Source: Sphingomonas sp. IC081 | GTDB lineage: Bacteria; Pseudomonadota; Alphaproteobacteria; Sphingomonadales; Sphingomonadaceae | Length of the DNA: 64,000 nt | Assembly: GCF_006874585.1 (NCBI RefSeq) | Contig: NZ_CP029761.1 | Coordinates: 3,684,001 to 3,748,000, forward strand | Reading direction: 5' to 3' | In this document: in pieces, positions 14,847 to 25,228 of the stretch | Layout of the letters: each line of letters starts with the position of its first letter | Position numbering within the stretch: the stretch's first letter is position 1 | The notes under the pieces: model-generated | Database searches by the model: none | Told to the model about the DNA's origin: nothing | Seen by the model: the letters and a program-made list of their open reading frames with translations, nothing else | Position numbers and translations under genes: made by a program

Positions 14847-16298
14847 ATGGCGGAGCACGATCCGCCGGCAGCAAGAGTCGACGTGCCAGGCCGCCCAAGC
14901 AGGCGGCGCAAGGCGAGGAGGGGCAAATCGCGCCCGTCCGGCCCGGGCACGGCCAAGGCGAAGGGGCAGGCAAAGGATGCCGGCGCCGTCGCGGCAGGCG
15001 GAGCGCCGCGCGAAGAATCAGCAAACCGGGCGTCGGCACCGCCGCGCCGGGCGAAGTCGCGTACGGCCCGCAAATCGGGCAAGTCGCGCAAACCCGGCAA
15101 GAAGGCCGAAGGTGCGCAGGCGCGCTCGGCCGAAGCGCGCTCCCCTGAGGTCGCCGCGCCGGCTGCCGCCGAATCGCGTATTCTCGAAGTGCGCGGGCTC
15201 GAAGTACGGGGCACCGGTGGTCTGCCGCTGATCCGCGATTCGCTGCTGGCTCATCCCGCCGGGCGTCCGTCCGGGCGGCAGTCCTATGCCGCGATCGACC
15301 TTGGCACCAACAATTGCCGCCTGCTGATCGCCCGTCCTTCGGGCGAGAACTTCACGGTGATCGATGCCTTCAGCCGCGTCGTCCGGCTGGGCGAGGGGCT
15401 GGCGCAGTCCGGGCGTCTTTCCGATGCGGCGATGGAGCGCACGCTCGGCGCGCTGCGCGTCTGCGCGGACAAGCTGATGCGGCGCAACGTCTACCTCGCC
15501 CGCTCGGTGGCGACCGAGGCCTGCCGCCGCGCGGTCAACGGGCCCGAGTTCATCGAGCGCGTGCGCGCGGAAACCGGGATCGCGCTCGACATCATCAGCG
15601 CCCGCGAGGAAGCGCGGCTGGCGGTGCTGGGCTGCCATGTCCTGCTCGAATCGGGGCTGGGCCCGGCGATGATCTTCGACATCGGCGGCGGTTCCACCGA
15701 ACTCGTGCTGATCGAGAGCACCGGCACCGTGCCGCGCATCCTCGACTGGCAGTCGGTGCCCTGGGGCGTGGTCTCGCTCACCGAAAGCTGCCCGCCCGAA
15801 GGCTCGACGCTGGAAGAGCGGCTGGCGCGCTATCGCCACATGCACGGCATCGTCGCGGACAGCTTCGCCGCATTTTCCAAGCGCGTTTCCGGGGCCCGCG
15901 AAAGCGCCGCGCAGACCGGGCCGCTGCGCCTGCTGGGGACCAGCGGCACGGTGACGACGCTGGCCAGCCTTCATCTCGAACTGCCGCAGTACGACCGCCG
16001 CATGGTGGACGGCCTGATCGTGCCCGCCGAATCGATGCGCGGGATCAGCGCCAGGCTGTCCTCGATGTCGATCGAGGAGCGCCGCGAACTCAACTGCATC
16101 GGGCGGGAGAGAGCCGATCTCGTGGTGGCCGGATGTGCTATCCTCGAGGCGATTCTCGATCTCTGGCCGGCCGCCCGCCTCGGCGTTGCCGACCGCGGCA
16201 TTCGCGAAGGCATCCTGCGCAGCCTCATCGCTTCGCATTCATCGAACAAGACCATGCTCGCCACCGCGGGCGCACAAGCATTGGAGGCCCGGCCGTGA
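14847..16298 (+). CDS. ppx: Exopolyphosphatase/guanosine pentaphosphate phosphohydrolase (Ppx/GppA)
   Basis: This 483-residue member of the ASKHA-fold Ppx/GppA family hydrolyses polyphosphate or pppGpp. The family core starts near residue 148 (YAAIDLGTNNCRLL, phosphate-binding loop 1), with DIGGGSTE as the second loop and GTSGTVTTLA as a later conserved block. Residues 1-130 are an unusual Lys/Arg/Ala/Pro-rich, probably disordered extension. The stop overlaps the rlmE start (GTGA), so the two genes are co-translated. Which of the two substrates dominates cannot be told from sequence. Confidence 0.85.
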   Translation: MAEHDPPAARVDVPGRPSRRRKARRGKSRPSGPGTAKAKGQAKDAGAVAAGGAPREESANRASAPPRRAKSRTARKSGKSRKPGKKAEGAQARSAEARSPEVAAPAAAESRILEVRGLEVRGTGGLPLIRDSLLAHPAGRPSGRQSYAAIDLGTNNCRLLIARPSGENFTVIDAFSRVVRLGEGLAQSGRLSDAAMERTLGALRVCADKLMRRNVYLARSVATEACRRAVNGPEFIERVRAETGIALDIISAREEARLAVLGCHVLLESGLGPAMIFDIGGGSTELVLIESTGTVPRILDWQSVPWGVVSLTESCPPEGSTLEERLARYRHMHGIVADSFAAFSKRVSGARESAAQTGPLRLLGTSGTVTTLASLHLELPQYDRRMVDGLIVPAESMRGISARLSSMSIEERRELNCIGRERADLVVAGCAILEAILDLWPAARLGVADRGIREGILRSLIASHSSNKTMLATAGAQALEARP

Positions 16299-16966
16299 GC
16301 CGATCCGGACGCGATCCCAAGGAGCGGCTTCGTACCGCCAAGAAGCGCACGACCAGTTCGGCGCGCTGGCTGACCCGCCAGCTCAACGACCCTTACGTGA
16401 AGAAGGCCAAGGCCGACGGCTATCGCAGCCGCGCCGCCTACAAGCTGGTCGAGCTCGACGAGAAGTTCGACCTGTTCAAGGGTGTCGAGCGCGCGGTCGA
16501 TCTCGGCATCGCGCCGGGCGGCTGGAGCCAGGTGCTGCGCCTCAAACGCCCGCAGGCGAAGATCGTGGGTATCGACCTGCTGCCCACCGACCCGATCGAG
16601 GGGGTGACGATCTTCGAGATGGACTTCATGGCCGACGAGGCGCCCGCCGCGCTGGAAGGCGCGCTCGACGGGCCGCCCGACCTCGTGCTGTCGGACATGG
16701 CGGCGAACACCGTGGGCCACAAGCAGACCGACCACTTGCGCACGATGGGCCTGGTCGAGACTGCCGCCGACTTCGCGATCCAGACCCTGGCGCCGGGCGG
16801 TACTTTTGTGGCCAAGGTCTTTGCGGGCGGCACCGATACCGAACTGCTGAACCTGCTCAAGCGCCGCTTTTCGAGCGTCAAGCATGCCAAGCCGCCGGCG
16901 AGCCGCAAGGATTCGTCCGAGTGGTACGTGATCGCCAAGGGCTTCAAGGGGCGCGAGGAGGCGTAA
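16295..16966 (+). CDS. rlmE: 23S rRNA 2'-O-methyltransferase RlmE (FtsJ)
   Basis: This 223-residue enzyme methylates the 2'-hydroxyl of U2552 in 23S rRNA, a late step of large-subunit assembly. Motifs include SRAAYKLVELDEKF (catalytic Lys), DLGIAPGGWSQ (SAM-binding loop), SDMAAN with the catalytic Asp, and FVAKVFAGG with a further catalytic Lys. The start is GTG at 16295, preceded by GGAGG at 7 bases, overlapping the ppx stop. The ppx-rlmE pairing is common in alphaproteobacteria. Confidence 0.93.
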   Translation: MSRSGRDPKERLRTAKKRTTSSARWLTRQLNDPYVKKAKADGYRSRAAYKLVELDEKFDLFKGVERAVDLGIAPGGWSQVLRLKRPQAKIVGIDLLPTDPIEGVTIFEMDFMADEAPAALEGALDGPPDLVLSDMAANTVGHKQTDHLRTMGLVETAADFAIQTLAPGGTFVAKVFAGGTDTELLNLLKRRFSSVKHAKPPASRKDSSEWYVIAKGFKGREEA

Positions 16967-17026
16967 ACGCCGCTATCGTCCTGCCCGTATATTCGCGGGC
17001 CGGGTGCCTGGCCGCCCCCGAATGAC

Positions 17027-17072
17027 GAAAACGGCCCGACAGGCGACTCGGTGAAGCCTGCGGACCGTTTTC
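17027..17072. terminator. Bidirectional terminator between rlmE and cytochrome c
   Basis: GAAAACGG (17027-17034) pairs with CCGTTTTC (17065-17072), and an inner CAGGC/GCCTG stem lies within. The A-rich and T-rich flanks suit termination from both convergent genes. Confidence 0.7.
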
Positions 17073-17097
17073 TGCCGGCCGGAGCCGGATCTGGGAA

Positions 17098-17727
17098 TTA
17101 CTGCGCGGCGGCCGAGGCTTCGCCGGCCGGTGCTGCCGAGGCATCGCCCGCAGGCGCATCGGCGGCGGGTGCGGCGGCGGGTGCGGCAGCGGGCGCAGCG
17201 GCGGTCGGCAGCGGCAGGTTGGAGCCCTGGGCGTTGAGATAGGCGATCACGTTGGCGCGGTCTTCCGGCTTGGGAAGCCCCGCGAACGTCATCTTGGTGC
17301 CGGGCGCCATTGCCTTGGGGCTCTTGAGCCACTGGTTCAGCTTGTCGAAGTCCCACTTGCCGCCCACACCCTTGAGCGCGTCGGAGAAGGCGAAGCCGCC
17401 CACGCCCTTGCCCACGTCCTCGCCGACGACGCCGTAGAGGTTGGGGCCGATGCCGTTGGCGCCGCCCTGGTTGACCGTGTGGCACGACTGGCACTTGGCG
17501 AACGTGGCCTGGCCCTTGGCGACGTCGGCGCTGGCGAGCAGCGTGGCGATCGGCGGCTCGGCGCCGCCCTCGGCGGTCTGTTCCACGCCTTCGATCGCAT
17601 AGCCCATCGTCGCCGGACGGTCATGCTTGTCGGCGCGAAAATACATGCCACTGGCAATCGAAAGACCGAGACCTACGACCCCGGCGAACAGAGTCCACCC
17701 GGCAATTGTATTGAAACGATCGTCCAT
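17098..17727 (-). CDS. Membrane-anchored cytochrome c (CycM/c552-like)
   Basis: This 209-residue class I cytochrome c carries electrons at the periplasmic face, probably from the bc1 complex to oxidases. An N-terminal anchor segment (TIAGWTLFAGVVGLGL) is followed by the haem site CQSCH and a distal Met ligand in PGTKM. FAFSDALKG is typical of the CycM family. The C-terminal 40 residues are a low-complexity Ala/Pro tail, perhaps a linker. The start at 17727 has AGGAC just upstream; a longer in-frame start is less likely. It is divergent from pheA. Confidence 0.88.
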   Translation of the reverse strand: MDDRFNTIAGWTLFAGVVGLGLSIASGMYFRADKHDRPATMGYAIEGVEQTAEGGAEPPIATLLASADVAKGQATFAKCQSCHTVNQGGANGIGPNLYGVVGEDVGKGVGGFAFSDALKGVGGKWDFDKLNQWLKSPKAMAPGTKMTFAGLPKPEDRANVIAYLNAQGSNLPLPTAAAPAAAPAAAPAADAPAGDASAAPAGEASAAAQ

Positions 17728-17848
17728 GTCCTGTCTGCCCCGGGTATTGTTATGATGATCCTCTTGGCTTCGAGGTCGTAATGTTGCCCGCAAGTTAGCG
17801 CAAGAGCCATTGCGGTCGCGCGCAATGCCGCCTAATCGCGCGGACGCT

Positions 17849-18757
17849 ATGAACTCCTATCCCAAACCCGCACTCGAACTCGTTTCGCGCATGGCTGACG
17901 CGGCCGCGGCAGATCCCGCCCGGGCGATGGCGTTCCAGGGCGCGCCCGGATGCAATTCGCATCGCGCCGCGCTGGAATACGATTCCAATGCCCTGCCGCT
18001 GCCGTGCTTCTCGTTCGAGGACGCGCTCGACGCGGTGAAGGAAGGGCGCGCCGAGCGGGCGATCATCCCGATCGAGAACTCGCAGCACGGGCGCGTGGCC
18101 GACATCCACTTCCTGCTGCCCGAAAGCGGGCTGTCGATCGTGGGCGAGCATTTCATGGCGATCCACCATGCGCTGATGGCGCTGCCCCATGCCGATGGCA
18201 GCACCGGTCCGTTCTCGGCCGCCTACAGCCATCCGCAGGGCCTCGGCCAGTCGCGCCATTACTTGCGCGAGCGGGGCATCGTGCCGATGGCCTATGCCGA
18301 TACCGCCGGCGCCGCGGCGCTGGTGCGCGAACTGGGCGATACCGGCGCCTGCGCCATCGCCCCCAAGCTGGCGGCCGAACTCTACGACCTCAGGGTCGTC
18401 GAGGAAAACGTCGAGGACGCGGCGAACAACACCACGCGCTTCGTGGTGCTGGCGCGCGAGCCGCTCGATCCCTTCGCGCTCAAGGGCGAGAAGGCGATGA
18501 CGACCTTCATCTTCGAGGTGAAGAACATTGCCGCCGCGCTCTACAAGGCGCTGGGCGGGTTCGCGACCAACGGCGTCAACATGACCAAGCTGGAAAGCTA
18601 CCAGATTGGCGCCAGTTTCGCGGCGACGACGTTCTATGCCGACATCGAGGGCGCGCCGGGCGATCCGCGCGTGGATTCGGCGCTGCAGGAACTGGCCTTC
18701 CACTGCAAGTACGTGCGCCCGCTCGGCACGTATCGCCAGGCGCGCGCGCGGGGCTGA
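17849..18757 (+). CDS. pheA: Prephenate dehydratase
   Basis: This 302-residue enzyme converts prephenate to phenylpyruvate in phenylalanine synthesis. The catalytic domain has AFQGAPGCNSHRAA, IPIENSQHGRV and the signature NNTTRFVVL containing the essential TTR. A C-terminal ACT regulatory domain follows, with GGFATNGVNMTKLES, where phenylalanine would bind as feedback inhibitor. There is no chorismate mutase domain. The ATG at 17849 was preferred to an upstream frame extension because homology begins there. Confidence 0.92.
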   Translation: MNSYPKPALELVSRMADAAAADPARAMAFQGAPGCNSHRAALEYDSNALPLPCFSFEDALDAVKEGRAERAIIPIENSQHGRVADIHFLLPESGLSIVGEHFMAIHHALMALPHADGSTGPFSAAYSHPQGLGQSRHYLRERGIVPMAYADTAGAAALVRELGDTGACAIAPKLAAELYDLRVVEENVEDAANNTTRFVVLAREPLDPFALKGEKAMTTFIFEVKNIAAALYKALGGFATNGVNMTKLESYQIGASFAATTFYADIEGAPGDPRVDSALQELAFHCKYVRPLGTYRQARARG

Positions 18758-18794
18758 ACCAAATTGAACGGGGCCGGTCCCGGACTGGCCCTGA

Positions 18795-18844
18795 GATTTC
18801 GCCTGCGACGCCGCCGGACAGGTCGCGGGCGTCCGGGCGAAATC
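18795..18844. repeat. Nested inverted repeat between pheA and DUF4129 gene
   Basis: GATTTCGCC (18795-18803) pairs with GGCGAAATC (18836-18844), enclosing a GACGCC/GGGCGTC stem. It could be a terminator-like hairpin for pheA or a processing signal. No T-run follows. Confidence 0.45.
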
Positions 18845-18943
18845 ATGAAAAGCGCTGTTCGGACAACTTGTTAAGCGACACTGGCTTGCCTGCCGGTCCA
18901 CCCCGTGCCAATCATCGGCGCGGTGGTAGCAGATAGGGCTTGA

Positions 18944-19597
18944 GTGGCGGGGCAAGCAGCAGCAGCGGCGGCAGCAAAGGCGGGTGAGGACTGGGCGGAG
19001 GTGCGCGGCGCGTCCGACATCCAGTACGCGCCCTTGCCGCATGTCCGGGTGCCGCCGGCGCAGACGCCCGAATGGCTGCGCGCACTCGGCCGCTGGCTCG
19101 AATGGCTGCTGGCCCCGGTCGGGCGGGCGCTGGGCATGTCCTGGCCGATCTTCCAGTATGTGCTGATCGCGCTTGCCGCGGTGCTGGCGCTGTTTGTGCT
19201 CTGGCGGGTGCTGGGGCCGATGCTGCTGGATCGCCGGCCGAAGGACGCGGATGAGGGCGTGGCGGCATGGGTGCCCGACCGGGCCGAGGCCGCCGCCCTC
19301 CTCGAGGATGCCGACCGGCTGGCCGCCGAAGGCCGGTTCGCCGAGGCGACCCATCTCCTCCTGCGCCGCAGCGTGCAGCAGATCCGCGCCAGCCGTCCGG
19401 ACTGGATCCACCCGGCCAGCACCGCGCGCGAGATCTCGGTGCTGGCGGCGCTGCCCGAGGCCGGTCGCCATGCCTTTGCCACGATCGCCGAGCGGGTGGA
19501 GCGCAGCCGCTTTGCCCTGCGCGATCTGGGCGCGCCGGACTGGGTGGCCGCGCGCGAGGCCTATGCCGCCTTTGCGCAAGTGCGGCTGGCGGCATGA
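18944..19597 (+). CDS. DUF4129 domain membrane protein
   Basis: This 217-residue protein has one central membrane helix (QYVLIALAAVLALFVLW, residues about 68-84). Its C-terminal cytoplasmic domain matches DUF4129: ARLLEDADRLA-type start, then EATHLLLRRSVQQI and a TAREI motif. The start is GTG at 18944. It opens an operon of overlapping genes (DUF4129, DUF4350, MoxR, DUF58, SpoIIM, RDD), a known genomic association. The molecular role is not known; it is probably a membrane partner of the MoxR ATPase system. Confidence 0.75.
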   Translation: MAGQAAAAAAAKAGEDWAEVRGASDIQYAPLPHVRVPPAQTPEWLRALGRWLEWLLAPVGRALGMSWPIFQYVLIALAAVLALFVLWRVLGPMLLDRRPKDADEGVAAWVPDRAEAAALLEDADRLAAEGRFAEATHLLLRRSVQQIRASRPDWIHPASTAREISVLAALPEAGRHAFATIAERVERSRFALRDLGAPDWVAAREAYAAFAQVRLAA

Positions 19598-20918
19598 ACG
19601 GCAACGACCTGCATCCCGAAACCGTCGAAGTCGGCGCCAATCCCTTCTCGCGCCGGGCGGTGCTGGCGCTCGTCCTGCTGGGCACCGCGCTGTTCATGGC
19701 GCTGCTGTGGATGATCGGCACCGGTATCGGGTTCAGCGAGACCAATGACGGTGAGGCCCATGCCGAGGGGCGCGGGCTCAACGGCTATGCGGCGATGGCG
19801 CAGTACCTCGAACTGCGCGGCCACCCCGTCCACAAGACCCGCAATGTCGGCGCGCTCGACAAGCCGGGGCTGCTGGTGCTGACGCCGCCCGCCACGACCG
19901 ACGGCAAGGAGATCGACAAGATCGTCGCCAAGCGCCGCTATATCGGCCCGACCCTGGTGCTTTCGCCCAAGTGGCTGGCCTTCCCCGTCACGTCCCGGCA
20001 GCAGGAGAAGGGCGCGCGCAAGGGCTGGGTCAATCTCGACGAGCTCACCACGCTAGATTGGCCGGGGTTCCTCGATGACGTCTCCGTCGGCCGGGGCCAG
20101 GCCAGGGGGGCGCACGGGGCGCTGACCTGGCACGGGCTGGGGGGCGCCGGCGCCTTGCCCAGCCGTAAGGCGGTGCAATGGGGCAAGGGCGAAAACCTCG
20201 TGCCGCTGGTGCAGGACGAGCAGGGCCGTATCCTCGCCGGGTTCATCGCCGATGGCGGCGACTATCCCGAACTCGCCCGGGCGGCGAGGGTGACGCTGGA
20301 AACCAGCGAGGACGTGGATGGCATCTACCCGATCGTTGTGGTGTTCGAGCCCGATCTCGTCGACAACTGGGGCATGGCGGACCGCCGCTCGGCGCAGCTG
20401 ATCGATGCGCTGGTCGCCGCCAGCGAGGTCGGCCCCAGCCAGGACGTCACTTTCGATCTTACGCTGAACGGCTTCGGACGGGCGCAGAACCTGCTGACGC
20501 TGGCCTTCACGCCGCCGTTCCTGGCGGCCACGCTGTCCCTCCTGCTGGCCGCGCTGGTGCTCGGCTGGCGCGCGTTCCTGCGCTTCGGTCCCCCGGCGGT
20601 TTCCGGGCGGGCGATCGCCTTCGGCAAGCGCGCGCTGGTGGCCAATGCGGCAGGTCTGGTGCGCCGCACCGGGCGGCTTCACCTGATTTCCCGGCCTTAT
20701 GCCGATCACGCGCGCGACCGGCTGGTGCGCGCGCTCGGCCTGCCGCGCACGCTCGACGGCGCCGATGCCGATGCCGCCATCGACCGCGCCCTTGCCGCGC
20801 GTGATCCCGGCGCCGAACCCTTTTCACGGATCGCCGCGCGCCTGAGGCTGGCGCGGCGTTCGCAGGAACTCGTCAAGGCTGCGCGCGATCTCCACGCGCT
20901 CGAAAGGAAGCTTACCCG

Positions 20919-20922
<4 letters not shown>
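19594..20922 (+). CDS. DUF4350 domain membrane protein
   Basis: This 442-residue protein has an N-terminal membrane helix (ALVLLGTALFMALLWMI) and a second near residue 300 (FLAATLSLLLAALVLGW). Between them is a periplasmic DUF4350-type domain with GLNGYAAMAQYLELRGH. The start overlaps the previous stop (ATGA), as does its end with moxR. It belongs to the MoxR operon; a ligand-binding or scaffold role is inferred from position only. Confidence 0.75.
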
Positions 20923-21893
<971 letters not shown>

Positions 21894-21897
21894 CGCG

Positions 21898-23226
21898 ATG
21901 AGCCTGCGTTTCGCCCCCCTGGTTCCCACTGCCCGCGCGGCGGCGCTGCTGGCGATCGCCGCGCCGGTCGCGCTGGTGATCGGCGCGGCGCGGCCGGAGG
22001 CGTGGATCGCGGCGCCTCTGGTCGGTCTTGCGGTCTTTGTGCTGGTGTTCTGTGACGCCTTGCTCGCCGGGCGGCTGGAGCGGTTCCGGGTCACCGTGCC
22101 GGGCGATGTCGAAGTGGGCGCCGAGGCGGTCATCGCGGTCGAAGCGGCGCTGCGCGGCGGGCGGGCATCGCGCATCGAGGTTGCGCTGGGCTGCGATCCG
22201 CGTCTGGCAGAAGGGGGGCGCGGGCAGTTTCCGCTCCGCCGTGATGGCGAGGAATGGCGCGGAAATCTGCCGTTTCGGCCCTCGCGCCGCGGCACCGGCA
22301 AAGTCAGCCGCACCTGGCTGCGCTGGACCGGGCCGCTGGGGCTCGGCGCGCGGCAACTGGCGGGCGATCTCGATGAGGAGGTGCGGGTCTGGCCCAATGT
22401 CGCGGCGGTGCGTTCGCCGGCATTGCAGGTCTTTCTCAAGGACGCGCAGTTCGGCGTCCTCGCCCGCCGGATTCGCGGCGAGGGCACGCAGTTCGAATCG
22501 CTCGCCGAATACGAACCGGGCATGGATCGCCGCCGGATCGACTGGAAGTCCTCGGCCCGCCACGTCCATCTCTACGCCAAGGAATACGAGGTCGAACGCA
22601 ACAACCAGATCGTCTTCGCCTTCGACTGCGGGCAGTCGATGTGCGAGCCGGTCGACGGCGTGCCGCGGCTCGACCGGGCGGTCTCGGCCGCACTGGCGAC
22701 GGGCTATGTCGCGCTCAAGGGCGGCGACCGCGTGGCCCTGTTCGGATTTGCCGCGCATCCGGAAGTCTCGACGCCGTTCATCGCCGCCTCGCGCGATTTC
22801 CACCGCCTGCAGCGGGCTGCCGCGGGGCTCGAATACCGCTCGGAAGAACCGAACTTCACGCTTGCGCTGGCGACACTCGCGGCGCGGCTGCAGCGCCGCT
22901 CGCTGATCGTGGTCTTTTCCGAATTTGCCGATCCTACCAGCGCGCAGCTGATGATCGAATCGATCGGCCGCCTGGTCTCGCGCCATCTGGTGCTGTTCGT
23001 GGCGATCGCCGACGAGGAACTGGAAGGCATCTCGTCGGCGGCACCCGATGACATGGAGGCGCTGTCGATGGCGGTTTCCGCGGATCTGCTGCTGCGCCAG
23101 CGGGCGCTGGTCCTGCGCGAACTGCGGCAGATGGGCGTTGAAGTGATCGAGGCACCCTATGCGGCGATCGGCACGCGGCTGATCGATGCCTATCTGGCGA
23201 TCAAGCGTTCGGGAGCAATCGGATGA
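21898..23226 (+). CDS. DUF58 (VWA-like) protein, MoxR partner
   Basis: This 442-residue protein has N-terminal hydrophobic segments (residues about 13-55) and a DUF58 core with YEPGMDRRRIDWKSSAR. A VWA-like fold follows, with FDCGQSM in the MIDAS position; the usual D-x-S-x-S pattern is only partly kept. It starts 4 bases after moxR and ends in an ATGA overlap with the next gene. It probably presents substrates or metal-dependent contacts for the MoxR ATPase at the membrane. Confidence 0.85.
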   Translation: MSLRFAPLVPTARAAALLAIAAPVALVIGAARPEAWIAAPLVGLAVFVLVFCDALLAGRLERFRVTVPGDVEVGAEAVIAVEAALRGGRASRIEVALGCDPRLAEGGRGQFPLRRDGEEWRGNLPFRPSRRGTGKVSRTWLRWTGPLGLGARQLAGDLDEEVRVWPNVAAVRSPALQVFLKDAQFGVLARRIRGEGTQFESLAEYEPGMDRRRIDWKSSARHVHLYAKEYEVERNNQIVFAFDCGQSMCEPVDGVPRLDRAVSAALATGYVALKGGDRVALFGFAAHPEVSTPFIAASRDFHRLQRAAAGLEYRSEEPNFTLALATLAARLQRRSLIVVFSEFADPTSAQLMIESIGRLVSRHLVLFVAIADEELEGISSAAPDDMEALSMAVSADLLLRQRALVLRELRQMGVEVIEAPYAAIGTRLIDAYLAIKRSGAIG

Positions 23227-24293
23227 GCGCGATGTCGACAGGGACGGATATGGCCGCAGGGCAGGCCAGCGCCATCGCCAGCGTGGCCTTGCGCTCCGAC
23301 CGGTTCCGGCTCGAGCGCGAGGGCGACTGGCAGCGGCTCGAGGCCATCGTCACGCGTATGGAAAAGGGGCGGCTGCGCAGCCTTTCCGACGAGGACCTGC
23401 TGGCCTTGCCGGGGCTCTACCGCACGGTGGCCTCCAGCCTCTCGATCGCCCGCGAAACCTCGCTCGACGCGGCCACGCTGGCCTATCTCGAGGCGCTGGT
23501 GCAGCGGGCCTGGTTCGTGGTCTACGGCCCGCGTTCCTCGCTGTGGGACTGGCTGCGCGGCTTCCTGGGCGGCGGCTGGAGCGCGGCGGTGCGGGCCATG
23601 TGGGTGGACGTGCTGGTGGCGCTGGCGGTCATGGTCGCAGGGACGCTGGTCGGCTGGTTGCTCGTCGCCCACGATACCGAGTGGTATTCGGCGCTGGTCT
23701 CGCCCGAAATGGCGGGATCGCGCGTCCCCGGCGCCACGCGCGAGGCGCTGCACGCCACGCTGTTCGGCCAATCCGGCCGTTCGGGCATGAGCGTGTTTGC
23801 CGCCAGCCTGTTCAGCAACAATGCCCAGGTCTGCATCCTCTCCTTCGCGCTCGGTTTTGCACTGGGCGTGCCGACACTCCTGCTGCTGGTGCAGAACACC
23901 GCGCTGCTCGGGGCGATGCTGTGGCTCTACAGCGGCAAGGGGCTGCTGCTCGACTTCACCGGCTGGCTGGCGATCCACGGCACCACCGAACTCTTCGCGA
24001 TCCTGCTGGCGGGGGCCGCGGGGCTGCATATTGGCCGTTCCATGGCATTTCCCGGACGGCGCTCGGTGCTGGCTGCGGCTTCCGAGGCTGGACGCCGCGC
24101 GGCGACGGTGATGACCGGGGTGGTGCTGATGCTGATCCTGGCCGCACTGCTGGAAGGTTTTGCCCGCCAGCTGGTCGATCAGACGTTTGGACGGCTGGCG
24201 ATCGGCGGCTTCATGCTGGCGCTATGGTGCGCCTACTTCTTCGCCTTTCGCGGCAATCACCCGCGCATTGGCAAACGGGGGCGCAAGGCATGA
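23223..24293 (+). CDS. SpoIIM-family (stage II sporulation protein M-like) membrane protein
   Basis: This 356-residue polytopic membrane protein has an N-terminal soluble part (to about residue 115) and then several membrane helices, for example VDVLVALAVMVAGTLVGWLL. FSNNAQVCILSFALGFALG is a family block. The organism is not a spore former; SpoIIM homologues recur in MoxR operons of many bacteria, where the role is unknown. Both ends overlap neighbours by four bases. Confidence 0.8.
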   Translation: MSAMSTGTDMAAGQASAIASVALRSDRFRLEREGDWQRLEAIVTRMEKGRLRSLSDEDLLALPGLYRTVASSLSIARETSLDAATLAYLEALVQRAWFVVYGPRSSLWDWLRGFLGGGWSAAVRAMWVDVLVALAVMVAGTLVGWLLVAHDTEWYSALVSPEMAGSRVPGATREALHATLFGQSGRSGMSVFAASLFSNNAQVCILSFALGFALGVPTLLLLVQNTALLGAMLWLYSGKGLLLDFTGWLAIHGTTELFAILLAGAAGLHIGRSMAFPGRRSVLAAASEAGRRAATVMTGVVLMLILAALLEGFARQLVDQTFGRLAIGGFMLALWCAYFFAFRGNHPRIGKRGRKA

Positions 24294-25228
24294 GCGCGAT
24301 GCCCAACCGCCATCGCCGCTCCTCGCGCGATCGCCTGCTGGTCACCCCGGAAGGCATCTCGGTGCCGGTCACCGTCGCCAGCCGGGGCGCCCGCTTCGGC
24401 GCCGTCGCGATCGACTTCATCGTCATGATCGTGCTCATGGTGGCAACCACCTGGGCGCTGATCTACATTGCCGGCGGGGTCACCACGTTCGATCGCAGGC
24501 TGGAGGAAAATTCCGCCGCCGGCCACGCCCTGCAGTTCCTCATGATCGTGTGGCTCATCGCGATCTTCCTGTTCCGAAACGCCTATTTCCTGTTCTTCGA
24601 ACTCGGTCCGCGCGGTGCCACGCCCGGCAAGCGACTGGCCGGGATTCGCATTGCCGCGCGCGACGGTGGCCGGTTGACCGCAGAGATGGTGATTGCGCGC
24701 AATCTGCTGCGCGATGTCGAACTGTTCCTGCCGGTCGTCTTTATCCTCCAGGCGGGCGCGGACAGCGGCATCGGCTGGCTGACGGCCTGCGGCTGGTTCG
24801 CGATCTTCCTGCTGTTTCCCCTGTTCAACCGCGACAACTTGCGCGCCGGTGACGTGATCGCGGGATCCTGGGTGCTGGAGCGGCCCCGCCGGAAGCTGGA
24901 AGCGGCGCTGTCGCTGGAGGTGGAGCCCCGGAGCGAGGACGAGGACTTTGGCACCGCCCCGGCGCGCGAGTATCGCTTCACCGAGGCGGAGCTGGCGGTC
25001 TATGGCGAATACGAGCTTCAGGCGCTGGAACGGGTGCTGCGCGAGAACCGTCTGCAGGCGCTGGAAAGCGTCTATCAGACGATTGCCCACAAGATCGACC
25101 GCAACGATGGCTGGAACGACGAACGCGCGTTTCTCGAGGCCTATTACACCCAGTTGCGTGCGCGGCTCGAAGCGGGCATGCGCATGGGCCGCCGCAAGGC
25201 CGACAAGTTTGCAGGGGATGCCCGTTGA
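24290..25228 (+). CDS. RDD-family membrane protein
   Basis: This 312-residue protein contains an RDD domain: SRGARFGAVAIDFIVM with the first helix, then RGATPGKRLAGIRI, the typical loop. About three membrane helices are visible. The last 100 residues form an unusual soluble, Glu-rich, helical tail (YRFTEAELAVYGEYELQALE). It is the final membrane component of the MoxR operon and starts within the previous stop codon. RDD proteins are sometimes sodium/proton antiporters, but function here is unproven. Confidence 0.8.
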   Translation: MSAMPNRHRRSSRDRLLVTPEGISVPVTVASRGARFGAVAIDFIVMIVLMVATTWALIYIAGGVTTFDRRLEENSAAGHALQFLMIVWLIAIFLFRNAYFLFFELGPRGATPGKRLAGIRIAARDGGRLTAEMVIARNLLRDVELFLPVVFILQAGADSGIGWLTACGWFAIFLLFPLFNRDNLRAGDVIAGSWVLERPRRKLEAALSLEVEPRSEDEDFGTAPAREYRFTEAELAVYGEYELQALERVLRENRLQALESVYQTIAHKIDRNDGWNDERAFLEAYYTQLRARLEAGMRMGRRKADKFAGDAR

